This document shows positions 47,113 to 58,299 of a DNA stretch of 64,000 nucleotides, piece after piece; the stretch's first letter is position 1, and every line of letters begins with the position of its first letter. A program made the position numbers and the translations under genes. The DNA comes from Nicotiana tabacum. Its lineage: Eukaryota > Streptophyta > Magnoliopsida > Solanales > Solanaceae. The stretch covers positions 48,722,806 through 48,786,805 of the forward strand of contig NC_134095.1 of assembly GCF_000715075.1 (NCBI RefSeq). Reading direction: 5' to 3'. The notes below the pieces were generated by a model, which saw nothing but the letters and a program-made list of their open reading frames with translations, was not told where the DNA came from and ran no database searches.

Positions 47113-48230
47113 AAGACTGAAAAGTATTCCTCTCGTTATACAGGTGGGTGCCTGAAACATGAAATGTAAAGACTAAAAAGTATTCCTCTCGTTATGTAGG
47201 TGGGCACCTGAGACATGAAATGAAAAAAAACTAAAAAGTATTCCTCTCGTTATGTAGGTGGGCGCCTGAGACATGAAATGAAAAAAAATTGAAAAGTATT
47301 CCTCTCGTTATGTAGGTGGGCGCCTGAGACATGAAATGTAAAGACTGAAAAGTATTCCTCTCGTTATGTAGGTGGGCGCCTGAGATATGAAATGTAAAGA
47401 CTGAAAAGTATTCCTCTCGTTATGTAGGTGGGCACCTGAGACATGAAATGTAAAGGCTGAAAAGTATTCCTCTCGTTATGTAGGTGGGCGCCTAAGACAT
47501 GAAATGTAAAGACTGAAAAGTATTCCTCTCGTTATGTAGGTGGGCGCCTGACATGAAATGTAAAGACTGAAAAGTATTCCTCTCGTTATACAGGTGGGCG
47601 CCTGAGACATGAAATGTAAAGACTGAAAAGTATTCCTCTCGTTATACAGCTGGGCGCCTGAGACATGAAATGTAAAGACTGAAAAGTATTCCTCTCGTTA
47701 TACAGGTGGGCGCCTGAGACATGAAATGTAAAGACTGAAAAGTATTCCTCTCGTTATACAGGTGAGCGCCTGAGACATGAAATGTAAAGACTGAAAAGTA
47801 TTCCTCTCGTTATACATGTGGGCGCCTGAGACATGAAATGTAAAGACTGAAAAGTATTCCTCTCGTTATACAGGTGGGCGCCTGACATGAAATGTAAAGA
47901 CTGAAAAGTATTCCTCTCGTTATACAGATGGGCGCCTGAGACATGAAATGTAAAGACTGAAAAGTATTCCTCTCGTTATACAGGTGGGCGCATGAGACAT
48001 AAAATGTAAAGACTGAAAAGTATTCCTCTCGTTATACAGGTGGGCGTCTGAGACATGAAATGTAAAGACTGAAAAGTATTCCTCTCATTATACAGGTGGG
48101 CGCCTGAGACATGAAATGTAAAGACTGAAAAGTATTCCTCTCGTTATACAGGTGGGCGCCTGAGACATGAAATGTAAAGACTGAAAAGTATTCCTCTCGT
48201 TATACAGGTGGGCGCCTGAATTCAAAAACT
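47113..48230 (-). repeat. 56 bp tandem array, about 20 units
   Basis: Twenty units each with ATTCCTCTCGTTAT, a GTGGGCGCCTGA core and ACATGAAATGTAAAGAC. Most units are exactly 56 bp (variants 50-60). Units 2-8 carry TATGTAGG and units 9-20 TATACAGG. Homologous to the degenerate Ogre-1 array at 23175-23965. Confidence 0.95.
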
Positions 48231-48330
48231 TTGAAAATAAAATGTCATTCCTTTCTTTAGGCTGGCGAGATTTCAACAACTTTGAAAAATGAAACGCCTT
48301 TCCTATCTTCAGGCGGGCTCCTGATTTCAA

Positions 48331-48872
48331 CAACCCAAAATATCCTATTTTGAGGGTGGATGAACCCAAAATATCCTATTCGAGGGCGGATGAACCCAAA
48401 ATATCCTATTCGAGGGCGGATGAACCCAAAATATCCTATTCGAGGGCGGATGAACCCAAAATATCCTATTCGAGGGCGGATGAACCCAAAATATCCTATT
48501 CAAGGGCGGATGAACCCAAAATATCCTATTCGAGGGCGGATGAACCCAAAATATCCTATTCGAGGGCGGATGAACCCAAAATATCCTATTCGAGGGCGGA
48601 TGAACCCAAAATATCCTATTCGAGGGCGGATGAACCCAAAATATCCTATTCGAGAGCGGATGAAAAATATCCTATTCGAGGGCGGATGGACCCAAAATAT
48701 CCTATTCGAGGGCGGATGAACCCAAAATATCCTATTCGAGGGCGGATGAATCCAAAATATCCTATTCGAGGGCGGATGAACCCAAAATATCCTATTCGAG
48801 GGCGGATGAACCCAAAATATCCTATTCGAGGGCGGATGAACCCAAAATATCCTATTCGAGGGCGGATGAACC
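48331..48872 (-). repeat. 30 bp tandem array, about 18 units
   Basis: Near-perfect copies of a unit containing CCAAAATATCCTATTCGAGG; one unit at 48661 has a 5-base deletion. Because 30 is a multiple of 3, two + strand frames stay open through it; both are antisense to the element and repeat artefacts. Confidence 0.95.
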
Positions 48873-49215
48873 CAACTAGGAAGTGCGTCTCCTACGAGTA
48901 AAACTTATAACTTGAACGACCCAGACTACGAAATGCATTTTCTAGGGGTGAAACTTCATTGAACCAAACTAGGAAGTGCGTCTTCTAGGGGTGAAACTTA
49001 AATGATTCAAACTAGGAAGTGTGTTTCCTATGCATGAACTTAAATGAACCAGACTAGGAAGTACATCTCCTAGGGGTAAAAATAAACTTAGGAAGTGCGT
49101 CTCCTATGGGGTAAAAATAAACTTAGGAAGTGCGTCTCCTATGAATGAAAATACTTTAGGAAGTGCGTCTCCTATGAATGAAATCTTAATTTAGGAATTG
49201 CGTCTCCTATGCGTG
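48873..49215 (-). repeat. Irregular array of AGGAAGTGCGTCTCCTA units
   Basis: About nine copies of a core of AGGAAGTGCGTCTCCTA, spaced 30-60 bases. The core contains an imperfect AGGA/TCCT inverted pair. Confidence 0.85.
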
Positions 49216-51480
49216 AACCATTTCCTTCTTCCTGAATTATTTACTTACATGTGTTGTCTTCCCTCGAAACTACTGGGGATAACACTGCTGGGGAATTATT
49301 TATTTACCTATTGGGGGGATAAAATGTTATCAGTTGGGGATAATATTGTCGAGGATAACACTGCTGGGGGATTTTGATTCCTTCAAAACTAGTGCTTCAC
49401 TCTTCGGAAGGCTGCTGGGAATGACACTGGCCTTTTACTTTTTTCGAGCACAAGTTTCATCCTTTTGTTCAGTCCACTGGGGAACAACTTCCTTCATTAA
49501 AACTTGCTATGCTGGGGGTAACACTGGTTCAAAGACCACTTCCCTTGAGACTGGTGTTATCTTTATTCTTCCCCAAATGGGTACCTGACTTCCAGAAAAT
49601 TTTCTAAATGAAAGGAAAATTTTCTGCCCCAGTTTGATAATCTCCCTTGTGGCATGCATTTCCGTCATCAATGCCATTTCCTTTACCTATTTCAAATCAA
49701 ACAAAATTTGTTAGTTTAAAGCGCGGTGGTTGGTTGTGATACTCCACTAGGATGGCTTTTCCCTTTCTCCTTCCTTGTTCTGCATTCCAAAAAACTTGTT
49801 GGGGGTAATATTATTTGCTGGGGATAATCCTTTTCTGCTGGGGATATCCCTATTCTTTTGTGGCATAGCTCGGAAACTGGCATTTCCCCGACCTTTTAGT
49901 CTCGTATGAATTTCCCATATCATGCTCATTGCTTTCCTTGCTTTGTCCACGGGCCTCGGCCTTGAGGTTTATAACCTTTGATTTCAGCAAGGATATCCCT
50001 CTTAACACTCGTCAATCCTTTTGTCAATTCCCTTTTGCTGGGGATATCTTTTTTGACACTGGCCTCGCGCTTGTTCCTTGCTGACTATACCACTTGGATG
50101 TACTAGTCAGATCTCATCTTGCATGATTGGAAATTTGATGGCCCATTTTGAAGTCATTTCTCACTTGTTCTGACCAAACAGACTCTACTGGGGAATTTTC
50201 TATGAAAGGAGAAAGATAAAAAGGAACAGAATAAAAGACAAAGGAAAAAGATGACTCTTTAACAAAAGAAACTATAAATAAAAACCTATCAAACGCAGAT
50301 ACCAACTCTAATGGTCATGACATGCATATGTGGCCTATCCTCCGCCATCAATCGTCTTTCAAGATCTCCCCTTGACGATTCCCCATCTAATTCCCAATCT
50401 TATTCGACTTGTAGTGCCCGAAGGGTTTTCACTATCAAGCCTCTCTCATTTTGGTTTTTCTCTCAGCTTTCATCGCCTTATGGTGTCCGTAAAGATTTTC
50501 ACCGATAAGACTCTCTCATTTGTATCTCATTCCAGCTGGGGATTTGGAGTGTTGCCGGTATGACTCTTTCTGCTGGGGATTAGAGTCCTTTCTGCTGTGG
50601 AACATAGTGTTATGTTCACCGGAAAGACTCTCATTTGTTTGACTTGGCATCTTTTGAAGACTGATCAAAAGGTCTTTCTTTGGACCGTAATGTGGGGTTT
50701 TGGATAGGGCTAGAAAGAAAGGGTATTAAAGGCTCAAAAAACAAATCAGTTTGGGGTTCAAAATTACAACCTTCGGAACCATATTTGTTTACAACAAGCG
50801 CAACCCTTGCCCCAATTTCTAGCTTGGGGATTTTTTCTTTTTGTTATACTATGTTACACTATGCATACTATGTACATTATGCACATTATGCACCCTATGA
50901 CCGAGCCGTGAGGCGCCTACATATCCTCTTTGAGGAATCAGGTCAAACGTAGTTCCCAATTCCTTTGTTTTCTTCTGACTTTCTTTTGTTTTTGTTATCA
51001 TTTTTTCTTTTCTCTTCTCTTTTTTTTTCTCTTTTGTTGTTTTTGTTGCTTTCTTTTCCCTTTTTTTTCTTTTTATTTTTCTTCCACATTTGTGTTTCTA
51101 ACCTTTGCTACTGATTCCGAACGAGGGGTATGAAAGAAAGTAAATAAGGCTCAAAAGGTGTAACGAAGGATAAAGTGTTTAGGTAGCAGAACAAAATGTC
51201 TTCGTCATTCCAGTCTTCAAAACATGTCAAGTGCAAACAATACAATTAAACAAAGATTTGTAGCCTCTTCTGATGGTGCTAGACTCGACAATTATATTCA
51301 CATATTTGCTTTTTCATTTGTCATCTCTAAAGCACCGTCGGGCAACACTCCCACTCTCATTATCATGAACGACCCTCATGTCAATTTGGCGAATCTTGCT
51401 TTTAACGGTTTTCTTTGTGTTTTACTTGCCCTAGTTCCACATGACTCGAGCTCCGAATAATCTCAAACTGTCCTTATTTC
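49216..51480 (-). other. Ogre-2 3' non-coding region
   Basis: Non-coding with many GCTGGGGATA-type short repeats, two copies of the hairpin repeat shared with Ogre-1 (50414-50451, 50482-50521), structured motif copy E (50905-50955) and a T-rich tract (50963-51090). Open frames here show no domain. Confidence 0.7.
50905..50955 (-). ncRNA. Structured motif copy E (Ogre-2 downstream of pol remnant)
   Basis: Inner TCCTC 50924-50928 with GAGGA 50932-50936. Outer CTACA 50917-50921 with CGTAG 50948-50952 has one mismatch. Side GCC 50905-50907 with GGC 50912-50914. No counterpart seen in Ogre-1. Confidence 0.55.
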
Positions 51481-52175
51481 CTTTAAATGTTCTGATCACC
51501 TTTCCGGGGTTTTATGATTAACTTTTAAGATTAGGCCCAAACTGTGTGCGCATGTCATGTCACTAGAATCGGCGTTGAACAAAAATGATAAAAGGACTAA
51601 ACAAAAGATGACTGGAAATAATAAAAAGACCAGATTTTGCATTAGACTACCGGCGAAATGGTTTGAATAACAAAACAAACAAAAACAAACCAGAATAAAA
51701 TCCTAAAACAACCTGGACAAAACTTTGCTACGACAAAATGGAAAGATAAGAAAGTTTGACACAAGACAATATCCGAATTACAACCCTAATAATCCGGACA
51801 ACAGAAATGACAACAAAATAAGCCACCAAAAGCTTCTCTCTTGCTAACCAAGGAACGGAGCGTCCTCCCACTTTATCAAAACTGGCATCCTAGTCACTGA
51901 GCTTCGCATCAGTATTGCCCAGACCATTGCCAACTTCAATATCATCAACTTTAGTCAACAAGTCCTTGATAGGATTCGAGTGCTTCTGTTATCAAGCCTT
52001 ATCCCCGCAAAGTGTGTATCATGATGTGCAGGTAAAGGATTCTGCGCGATATTCTGGGTGTCATTGTCTTGGATCACAATCAGGGTTTCCTGGATCTTGT
52101 GTTTCCGGCTTACCACAAACCAACCACCTTAGCTTTCTTGCGATTCAAAACAAAACAAGTTAGAATGGACTCAGT
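51481..52175 (-). pseudogene. Ogre-2 pol remnant around the intron
   Basis: On the sense strand a pyrimidine-rich TTTTGTTTAG at about 51600 is followed by LFNADSSDMTCAHSLGLILK, matching the start of Ogre-1 RT exon. Upstream, near 51840-51870, LARESF-like sequence matches the pre-intron end (RRESW in Ogre-1). So only the edges of the intron are kept; RT onward and most of gag-protease are deleted. Weak but consistent. Confidence 0.5.
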
Positions 52176-52288
52176 CGGTCTTCATTATTAAGATCTTTTT
52201 TTTTTCATTTTTCTTTCTTTTTTTTCTTTTTTTTCTTTTTTTTCTTTTCTCTTTTTTTTTCATTTTTCTTTTTTTTTTGTTGTGGTCG

Positions 52289-52347
52289 AATCTTATGGAG
52301 ATTGCCTACGTATTATGACCCCGCATGAATCAGACCTTGCGTAGTTC
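52289..52347 (-). ncRNA. Structured motif copy F (counterpart of B)
   Basis: Outer CTACG 52306-52310 with CGTAG 52340-52344; inner TTATG 52313-52317 with CATGA 52324-52328 (one T-G); side AATCTT 52289-52294 with GAGATT 52298-52303 (one T-G). Confidence 0.65.
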
Positions 52348-53155
52348 GGCCCAATAAAAGATAAACAATAATAAACATTTTTTTTTCAATTTTCATATTA
52401 AAACAAACTGGGCTTCAAAGGTTTGAAGATGACCTACAAACTCGAAAATCAAACAACACACATATTCTAATCAAAAGATTTACAAACTCCAAAAACAAAT
52501 GGCCAGCTTCCTTTCTCCGTTTTGGCAAATGCAACCAAACGGTTATTTTTGCAAATGTGGCCCCTTCCAAATTTCACATGAATTTTGAGGCCGGGGAGGA
52601 TTATTTTATGACACTTTACAAACTTGTCCATTCTTTTACGAAAATAGCCTTTCGACAACTAAAAGATACTCTAAGGCTATTTCGGCAAGAACGGTTTAAG
52701 ACGCGGCCGAAGCTGGCTCGGTTTATTTTTGACTAAAAATCCCAACGGTATTCACCTGACCGCTGACTCTTTGTTTTTTTTTTCAAATCACAATAAAAAC
52801 TTGGTGTTGCAAACACGGCCTTTCAGCGCCTCGGGGACGAAGATTTTTAAGGCTGTGTGGGTCAACTGGACCAAATCTTAAACATGACCCAAAAGGTGGC
52901 TGTTTATGCAAAGTCAGCCTTCCGGCGTCCCTTTCGGGAACATTCGGCTATGTCTTGACAAAACAGCGTCACCCGACTTCTTTATGATGAAATTAAAATT
53001 TGACATATATATATATATATATATTATATATTTGCTATTTTTTGCAAAAGGGGAGGTTGGACATCACCCGACTTATTTATGACAAAATTAAAATTTTGAC
53101 ATATTTTTTGTTTATTTTATTTGTTTTTGGTTATTTTAGCAAAAGGGGAGGTTGG

Positions 53156-53213
53156 ACCCGATGAGGGTTGCATACGTATCTCACATCCGGTGAGAATCAA
53201 ACCCGCGTAGTTC
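53156..53213 (-). ncRNA. Structured motif copy G (counterpart of C)
   Basis: Inner TCTCAC 53179-53184 with GTGAGA 53190-53195; outer TACG 53173-53176 with CGTA 53206-53209 (first base of the arm changed); side ACCC 53156-53159 with GGGT 53165-53168. Confidence 0.6.
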
Positions 53214-54685
53214 GGGACATCATGAATATAGTAAATAAACTTTTTATTATTATTATTTATTTTTTGAAGGAAAGACTTATAAAGAAGAAATGGAGCATTT
53301 TTTCAAAGAAGGATTTCTAAAGGATTTGTTTTTTTGAATTTTGAAAGAGAAACTTTTAAAGAAGAAAGAAAATATTTTTGGAATTTTACTTTCGATGAAA
53401 GAAATGCTTCTAAAAATATTTTTGAATTTTGACTTTTCTTTTCAATTTTGAAAGAAGAATGAAAATATTTTCGGATTTTTTGGAAGAAATTAAAAGAAAA
53501 TATTTTTATTATTTTTTTTAAATTTTTTTTAAAAACAATTAAAAAGACTTTCTAAAGACATCAATAATGAAAAATATTTTTGGATTTTTTCTTGAAAATT
53601 GGGGGTCTAAAAAAACTTTTCTAGAAAGGAAATAAAGAAAAATACTTTTTGGATTTATATATATATATATATATTGCAACAAATAATAAAACCACGTTCA
53701 ACGCAAGACTCTTTTTATTTTCATTTTTGGCATTTTTATAAACAAATAAATAAATAAAAAAACTATTTTAAAAACAACTTTTTAGTTTTCATTTTTCATG
53801 GCAAGACAAACTATTTTTCTTTTTCTTCTTTTTTTTTTCATTTTGAAGACAAGACAAAGTGAAGATTTTTTTAGTTTCAACCAAATGACCAACCTATTCT
53901 TCAACCTAAAAATAAGGGACTCTTTTCTATTTTTTTTTCTTTTGCTTTTTTGAGCGAAACAAACTATATATAAAAAAATATTTTTCTTTTCTTTTTCATT
54001 TTTCCCAAAATTTCGGCAGAATTTTGCCAGTATTTGGACATTGTTATTTTTTCAAAACAGAAGAGTAACCTTATACACTGCTATTTTCCTTTCTTTCTCT
54101 TATTTTTTTTTTTAATTTTTTCCAATATTCAAAACCGGTCATCATGCAAGTCCAAAGCAAATAAATGCACAAGCAGTGAGTAGGATGCATCAGGATGGTC
54201 TTTTCTGTTTCAGGTTGCTATTCCTAGACGGACCCAACCCCTGTGTTGAGTCCCCTAAGTCAAAAATGCACATGATGCAGATAAGCGTTCCTACTAGGGA
54301 TCCGGCATGAAGTTGAGTTATTCTAGGTTCAGAACCTGGGTGTTTGTTCTAGACCTGGCTTACCAGAGCGGACAGCTCGAGCCGAGGGGGGGTAGCGTAC
54401 CGGGAATACAGAAGCTTCACCGGCTTAGCAACTTGTCCGAACCTCGTTCTAAATTGGGATTTGACACTATACAGAAAAGACGTCGTACGAAGTACACCCT
54501 TCTTCATGATTCAGAATACTCAGAGAGGATATGGGTTTCGGCACATTTTATTTACAGTTCACAAAATATCAAAGCGGTAAAAGCAGTTAGTTAGCACAGA
54601 TCATGTAACAAAATCAGATAAAGCTAAATATAACAATATATTCTAAGCTCGATTTCTAACCCTGAACCAGTGGTTCTGGGTTTTT

Positions 54686-54703
54686 TCCCCAGCAGAGTCG
54701 CCA
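54686..54703 (-). other. Ogre-2 primer binding site (Arg-type)
   Basis: Sense TGGCGACTCTGCTGGGGA, identical to Ogre-1. Confidence 0.85.
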
Positions 54704-54707
54704 GAGC

Positions 54708-57700
54708 TGTCACACCTCCTTTTTCCGCCCCCGCGAGGGGTGAAGGAGTTTTTCCAATTAAAGGACAATCAAAACGGGATTTGTTTATTTATTTCAGAGT
54801 CGCCACTTGGGAGATTTAGGGTGTCCCAAGTCACCAATTTAATCCCGAATCGAGGAAAAGAATGACTCCATATTACAGTCTGCGAACCAGAAATCTGGAT
54901 AAGGAATTCTGTTAACCCGGGAGAAGGTGTTAAGCATTCCCGAATTCCGTGGTTCTAGCACGGTCGCTCAACTGTCATATTCGGCTTATTTATCTAATTT
55001 TATACAATTATGCGCTCTTGTGCAAGTTTTAACTCTTTACCGCTTTTATTATTATATTTTAAAAAGAATGTGAACATCGTTTAAAAACATGTCTTTGGAT
55101 GGCGTCACATGAAATGCACCCGCAATCCGGAACACAGTTTTATTCAATGTTTTGGGATTTGGATTTGGGTCACATGAAATGCGCACCCGAGTTTAAGAAG
55201 GTAAGATTAATTAAATCGCGCCTAAAGAGTCTAACGCGTTATTGTCTTTGGGGAAGGCAGTGAAATTCACTAAACAGTCCATCCCAAATTCTAACTATTT
55301 ATTATGACCAATTATTAAGGGCCCCGCAGCTTACATTTTTATTTGGCGAGGCTCGTCTCCTTATTTTTAAAAGGATAATCTTAACATGACTATATTTTCT
55401 ATTTTTCGTTTCCTAAAATAAATGAAGATAAGGTCCTACTTTATTTACATACTTTCGGGTTATTATAGTTAAGTTTCGAAAGTGAGTTGTTTAAAGAGTT
55501 TACATGGCAACGCATAGAATATTCTACATACAGACAGTAAAAGAAAGAAAAGACTACATTAAATTACAACTTCAAATCTTTCTCATTTTTGCATTCATGC
55601 TTCGAGTAGCTTACAAGATGAACCAGTGTATCAGTTTGTGTACCTGGTATTTGGAAAGCAAGGAAAGAAGATGAAGATCAGTAGAAGCAGCAGTAGTGTA
55701 AATACACAGCAACAACAGCAACCCAACAACAACAAATTCGAACCAGATTCAAGGCCCAGAAAACTTTGAAGAAAAACCGAACAACTCAATAGAACAAACC
55801 CAAAAGTTTGTAAACAAACTAAACAGCAACAACCCACGCGTGTATTAAACTTGAAAACTAAACATGTTTCTCACTTTGTTTTTGTTTTCTCTTTTTAAAC
55901 TCTCCAACACTCTCTTAGGATTTTCAGAATGTCTTCCTCTCTTTCTAAGTAAGTCTTTTTAGTTCAAGTCTTTTCTCTCAAGTCTAAAAGCCCCCAGAAT
56001 GTGTCAAATGACTCTATTTATAACAAGACTCTTGTCTTGAATCCCCAACCCGAAATATTCCCCCAATTGCATGCTTTGTCCCCACTACTTAATGTTTTCT
56101 TTATTTCAAACCTTGTCCACCATGCCCACATGCTTTGTCCCCACTAATTAATGTTTTCTTTATTTTAAACCTTTTCCCCCATGCTTAACATAAATAATCA
56201 CATTATTCCCACCTCACTACATCTTGTCCCCCATGCTTAACATAAAGAATTATATTATTCCCCCACTAATTTATGTCTTGTCCCCCATTATATTAAACAA
56301 TTGTTCAAATATTTAATCTCAAAAATACCCCTCCGACCTTACTGAAATTACCATTTTACCCCCTGAACGTACTGTAAATTACCAAACTACCCCCATCAAC
56401 TATAACCAATCACCTAATCAATCTCAACCAAAATACAGCAAATATGACCAATTTCTAAATGAATTTCAACAACAAATCTCATGATTCAAACTAAATCAAC
56501 AAATCAAAAACCAAAACAAAAACTCACATTAAATCACCGGGGTTACAAACGAACTTCAAACAAAGATGAACATGAATTAAATCTATTTTAAACAACAAAC
56601 ATGACGGATTCAAATGATTTAACCAACATTAACAATTTCTGAAAAAATACATAACAACACATGAAACAAACTGAAGAAATAATTAATTAAACTTTAATTT
56701 GAATCTAACGACATTAAACTAACAATTTCACATGAACAAACTGAAAAATTAACAAAACAATGAACACGAACAAAACAAAAATCAAACATTTACCGATTTT
56801 AGATTCGAGAATATCAAAAATAAAATACGGACAAAAGTGAAACTCAAAACCCACTAACCGGATTGGAACCACGAACAACGACTGACCAACGACGAACTCG
56901 AACTGTGTATGGACTGTTTCGACAAACCCCAACCAAAGTGAAGCAGCGACGAGCTACTGTGATGGAGAAGTCGAAGAAGAAGGCAGCGTTTGGACTGTTG
57001 TTCGCTGGACGAAGCAGCAGGCGACGAGGAGAGGCTGTTAGTGTTCGACGAGCAGCAGTGTTCGATAAAGGAGCAACAGTGTTCGACGAGCAGCTGGGGA
57101 GGTGAAGGAGGCAGTCATGCGACGGGGAGAGGCAGCAGCTATGGTGGCCTGGTATGAGTGGTTGGGAGGAGCTGCTCGACGCCTTGGCTTGGTCGTAGCA
57201 GAAGCAGCAGGAAGCAGAAGCAGATGTTTGGTCTGCTTGGTCATAGCAGAAGCAGTAGGAAGCAGAAGCAGATGTTTGGTCTGCTTGGTCGTAGCAGAAG
57301 CAGCAGGAAGCAGAAGCAGATGTTTGGACAACACACAATCGAGCTTGGAGCTTACGTCGTTCATGGCGGACGAAGCAGTGACAGTGGTCATTTGTGGATG
57401 GTCGTTGTTCGTCGAAGAAGTAGCAGAAGACGCAATGGTGAAGCAACCATGGACGTTGGTTGTTTCTGCCATGGATGTCGAGACGAAGCTCAAAGGTGGT
57501 CGTTTGGTTTTAATGTCGGACGGGGGGTCGACTTGGGTGGTCCGACGATGGGGGAAGCTGGACGAAACAGCAGGGGTCGTTTGGGCGTGAAGGAGAAGAC
57601 GATGGAGGCTCGGGCAGCCATTGGAGGGGGAGCTTGGAGGGTTTTGGAGAAGAAGAGGGAAAGAGAGAGGGGGGCGGATGGTTTTTTGTTTTTTTAGGGT

Positions 57701-58294
57701 TTTTTGGTTTTTTGTTTTGTTTTGTGTAAGATAGGGGGGTGTTGGGTATTTGGGTTATGGACCGGGTCGACCCGGTTTGAAATGGACCGGGTCATGGGGA
57801 AGGTTGGGTATTTTTTAGGCTTGTGGCTTGAATTTGAAGAAGAGCCCAATTCCGATTTTCTTTATATATTGCTCTCTCTTTTCTTCTTTTATTTTTCTAA
57901 AACTAAATTCTAAAAATCCTTAAATTATTATTAAGTTATAAAAGCGCAAATTAACTCCCAATAACAATTAACACACAATTAAGTAATAATTAAGCATAAA
58001 ATTGTACATTTGGACATTAAATGCTAAAAATGCAAAAGATGCATATTTTTGTAATTTTCAATTTTTGTAAAACAAACTTAATTACTAACAATTGTAGAAT
58101 TAAATCCTACATGCAAAATGCGACATATTTTTGTATTTTTTTTATTAATTTAATCAATAAACACGCACATACAAATACGAATAATTATCCAAAAATGTCA
58201 CAAAAATTCTCAAAATTGCACACCAAGAAAAATCATTTTATTTTGAATTTTTTTGGGAGTAATTCTTTCATAGGGCAAAAATCACGTGCTTACA
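54708..58294 (-). repeat. Ogre-2 5' LTR (right copy)
   Basis: It begins TGTCACACCTCC and ends CACGTGCTTACA. It contains about 50 more bases than the left copy near 55100-55165 and one extra GCAGAAGCAG unit near 57230-57290. Long open frames on both strands at 56844-57697 lie upstream of the TATA-like box (56015-56022). Confidence 0.93.
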
Positions 58295-58299
58295 AGGTC

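Larger units (their letters stand above)
52176..54685 (-). other. Ogre-2 leader and ORF1-gag remnants region
   Basis: Non-coding. Holds structured motif copies F (52289-52347) and G (53156-53213), one GGCCTT hairpin repeat (52814-52857), T/C-rich tracts (52189-52280, 53220-54130) and TA runs (53006-53026, 53657-53674). It ends with blocks matching the Ogre-1 leader (54225-54310). ORF1 itself is gone. Confidence 0.72.
42891..58294 (-). mobile_element. Ogre-2: non-autonomous Ogre derivative
   Basis: A 15.4 kb element with LTRs of 3,485 bp (left) and 3,587 bp (right), a perfect AGGTC duplication, and the same primer site and polypurine tract as Ogre-1. The 8.3 kb between them has no gag, protease, RT or integrase. 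Non-coding blocks line up with the Ogre-1 leader, spacer, intron region and 3' end. A short remnant near 51530-51570 (sense: DSSDMTCAHSL) matches the start of the Ogre-1 RT exon (DINDMTCMRN). So it is an internally deleted Ogre, mobilised, if at all, by another copy's proteins. It has huge tandem arrays instead. Confidence 0.92.

Noticed and set aside
47113..48872. CRISPR-like array
   Set aside because: The repeats are contiguous without unique spacers and lie in a plant retrotransposon.
48350..48901. Long + strand open frames with ten-residue repeats (RADEPKISYS / GRMNPKYPIR)
   Set aside because: They are the 30 bp tandem array read in two frames; 30 is a multiple of 3. The array is inside the 3' region of a - strand Ogre and no start context or domain supports a protein.
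22866..53213. The structured motif as a tRNA-derived sequence (GGTYTGATTC resembles a B box)
   Set aside because: No A box, no full cloverleaf, and copy A departs from the B-box-like core. The similarity is too weak.
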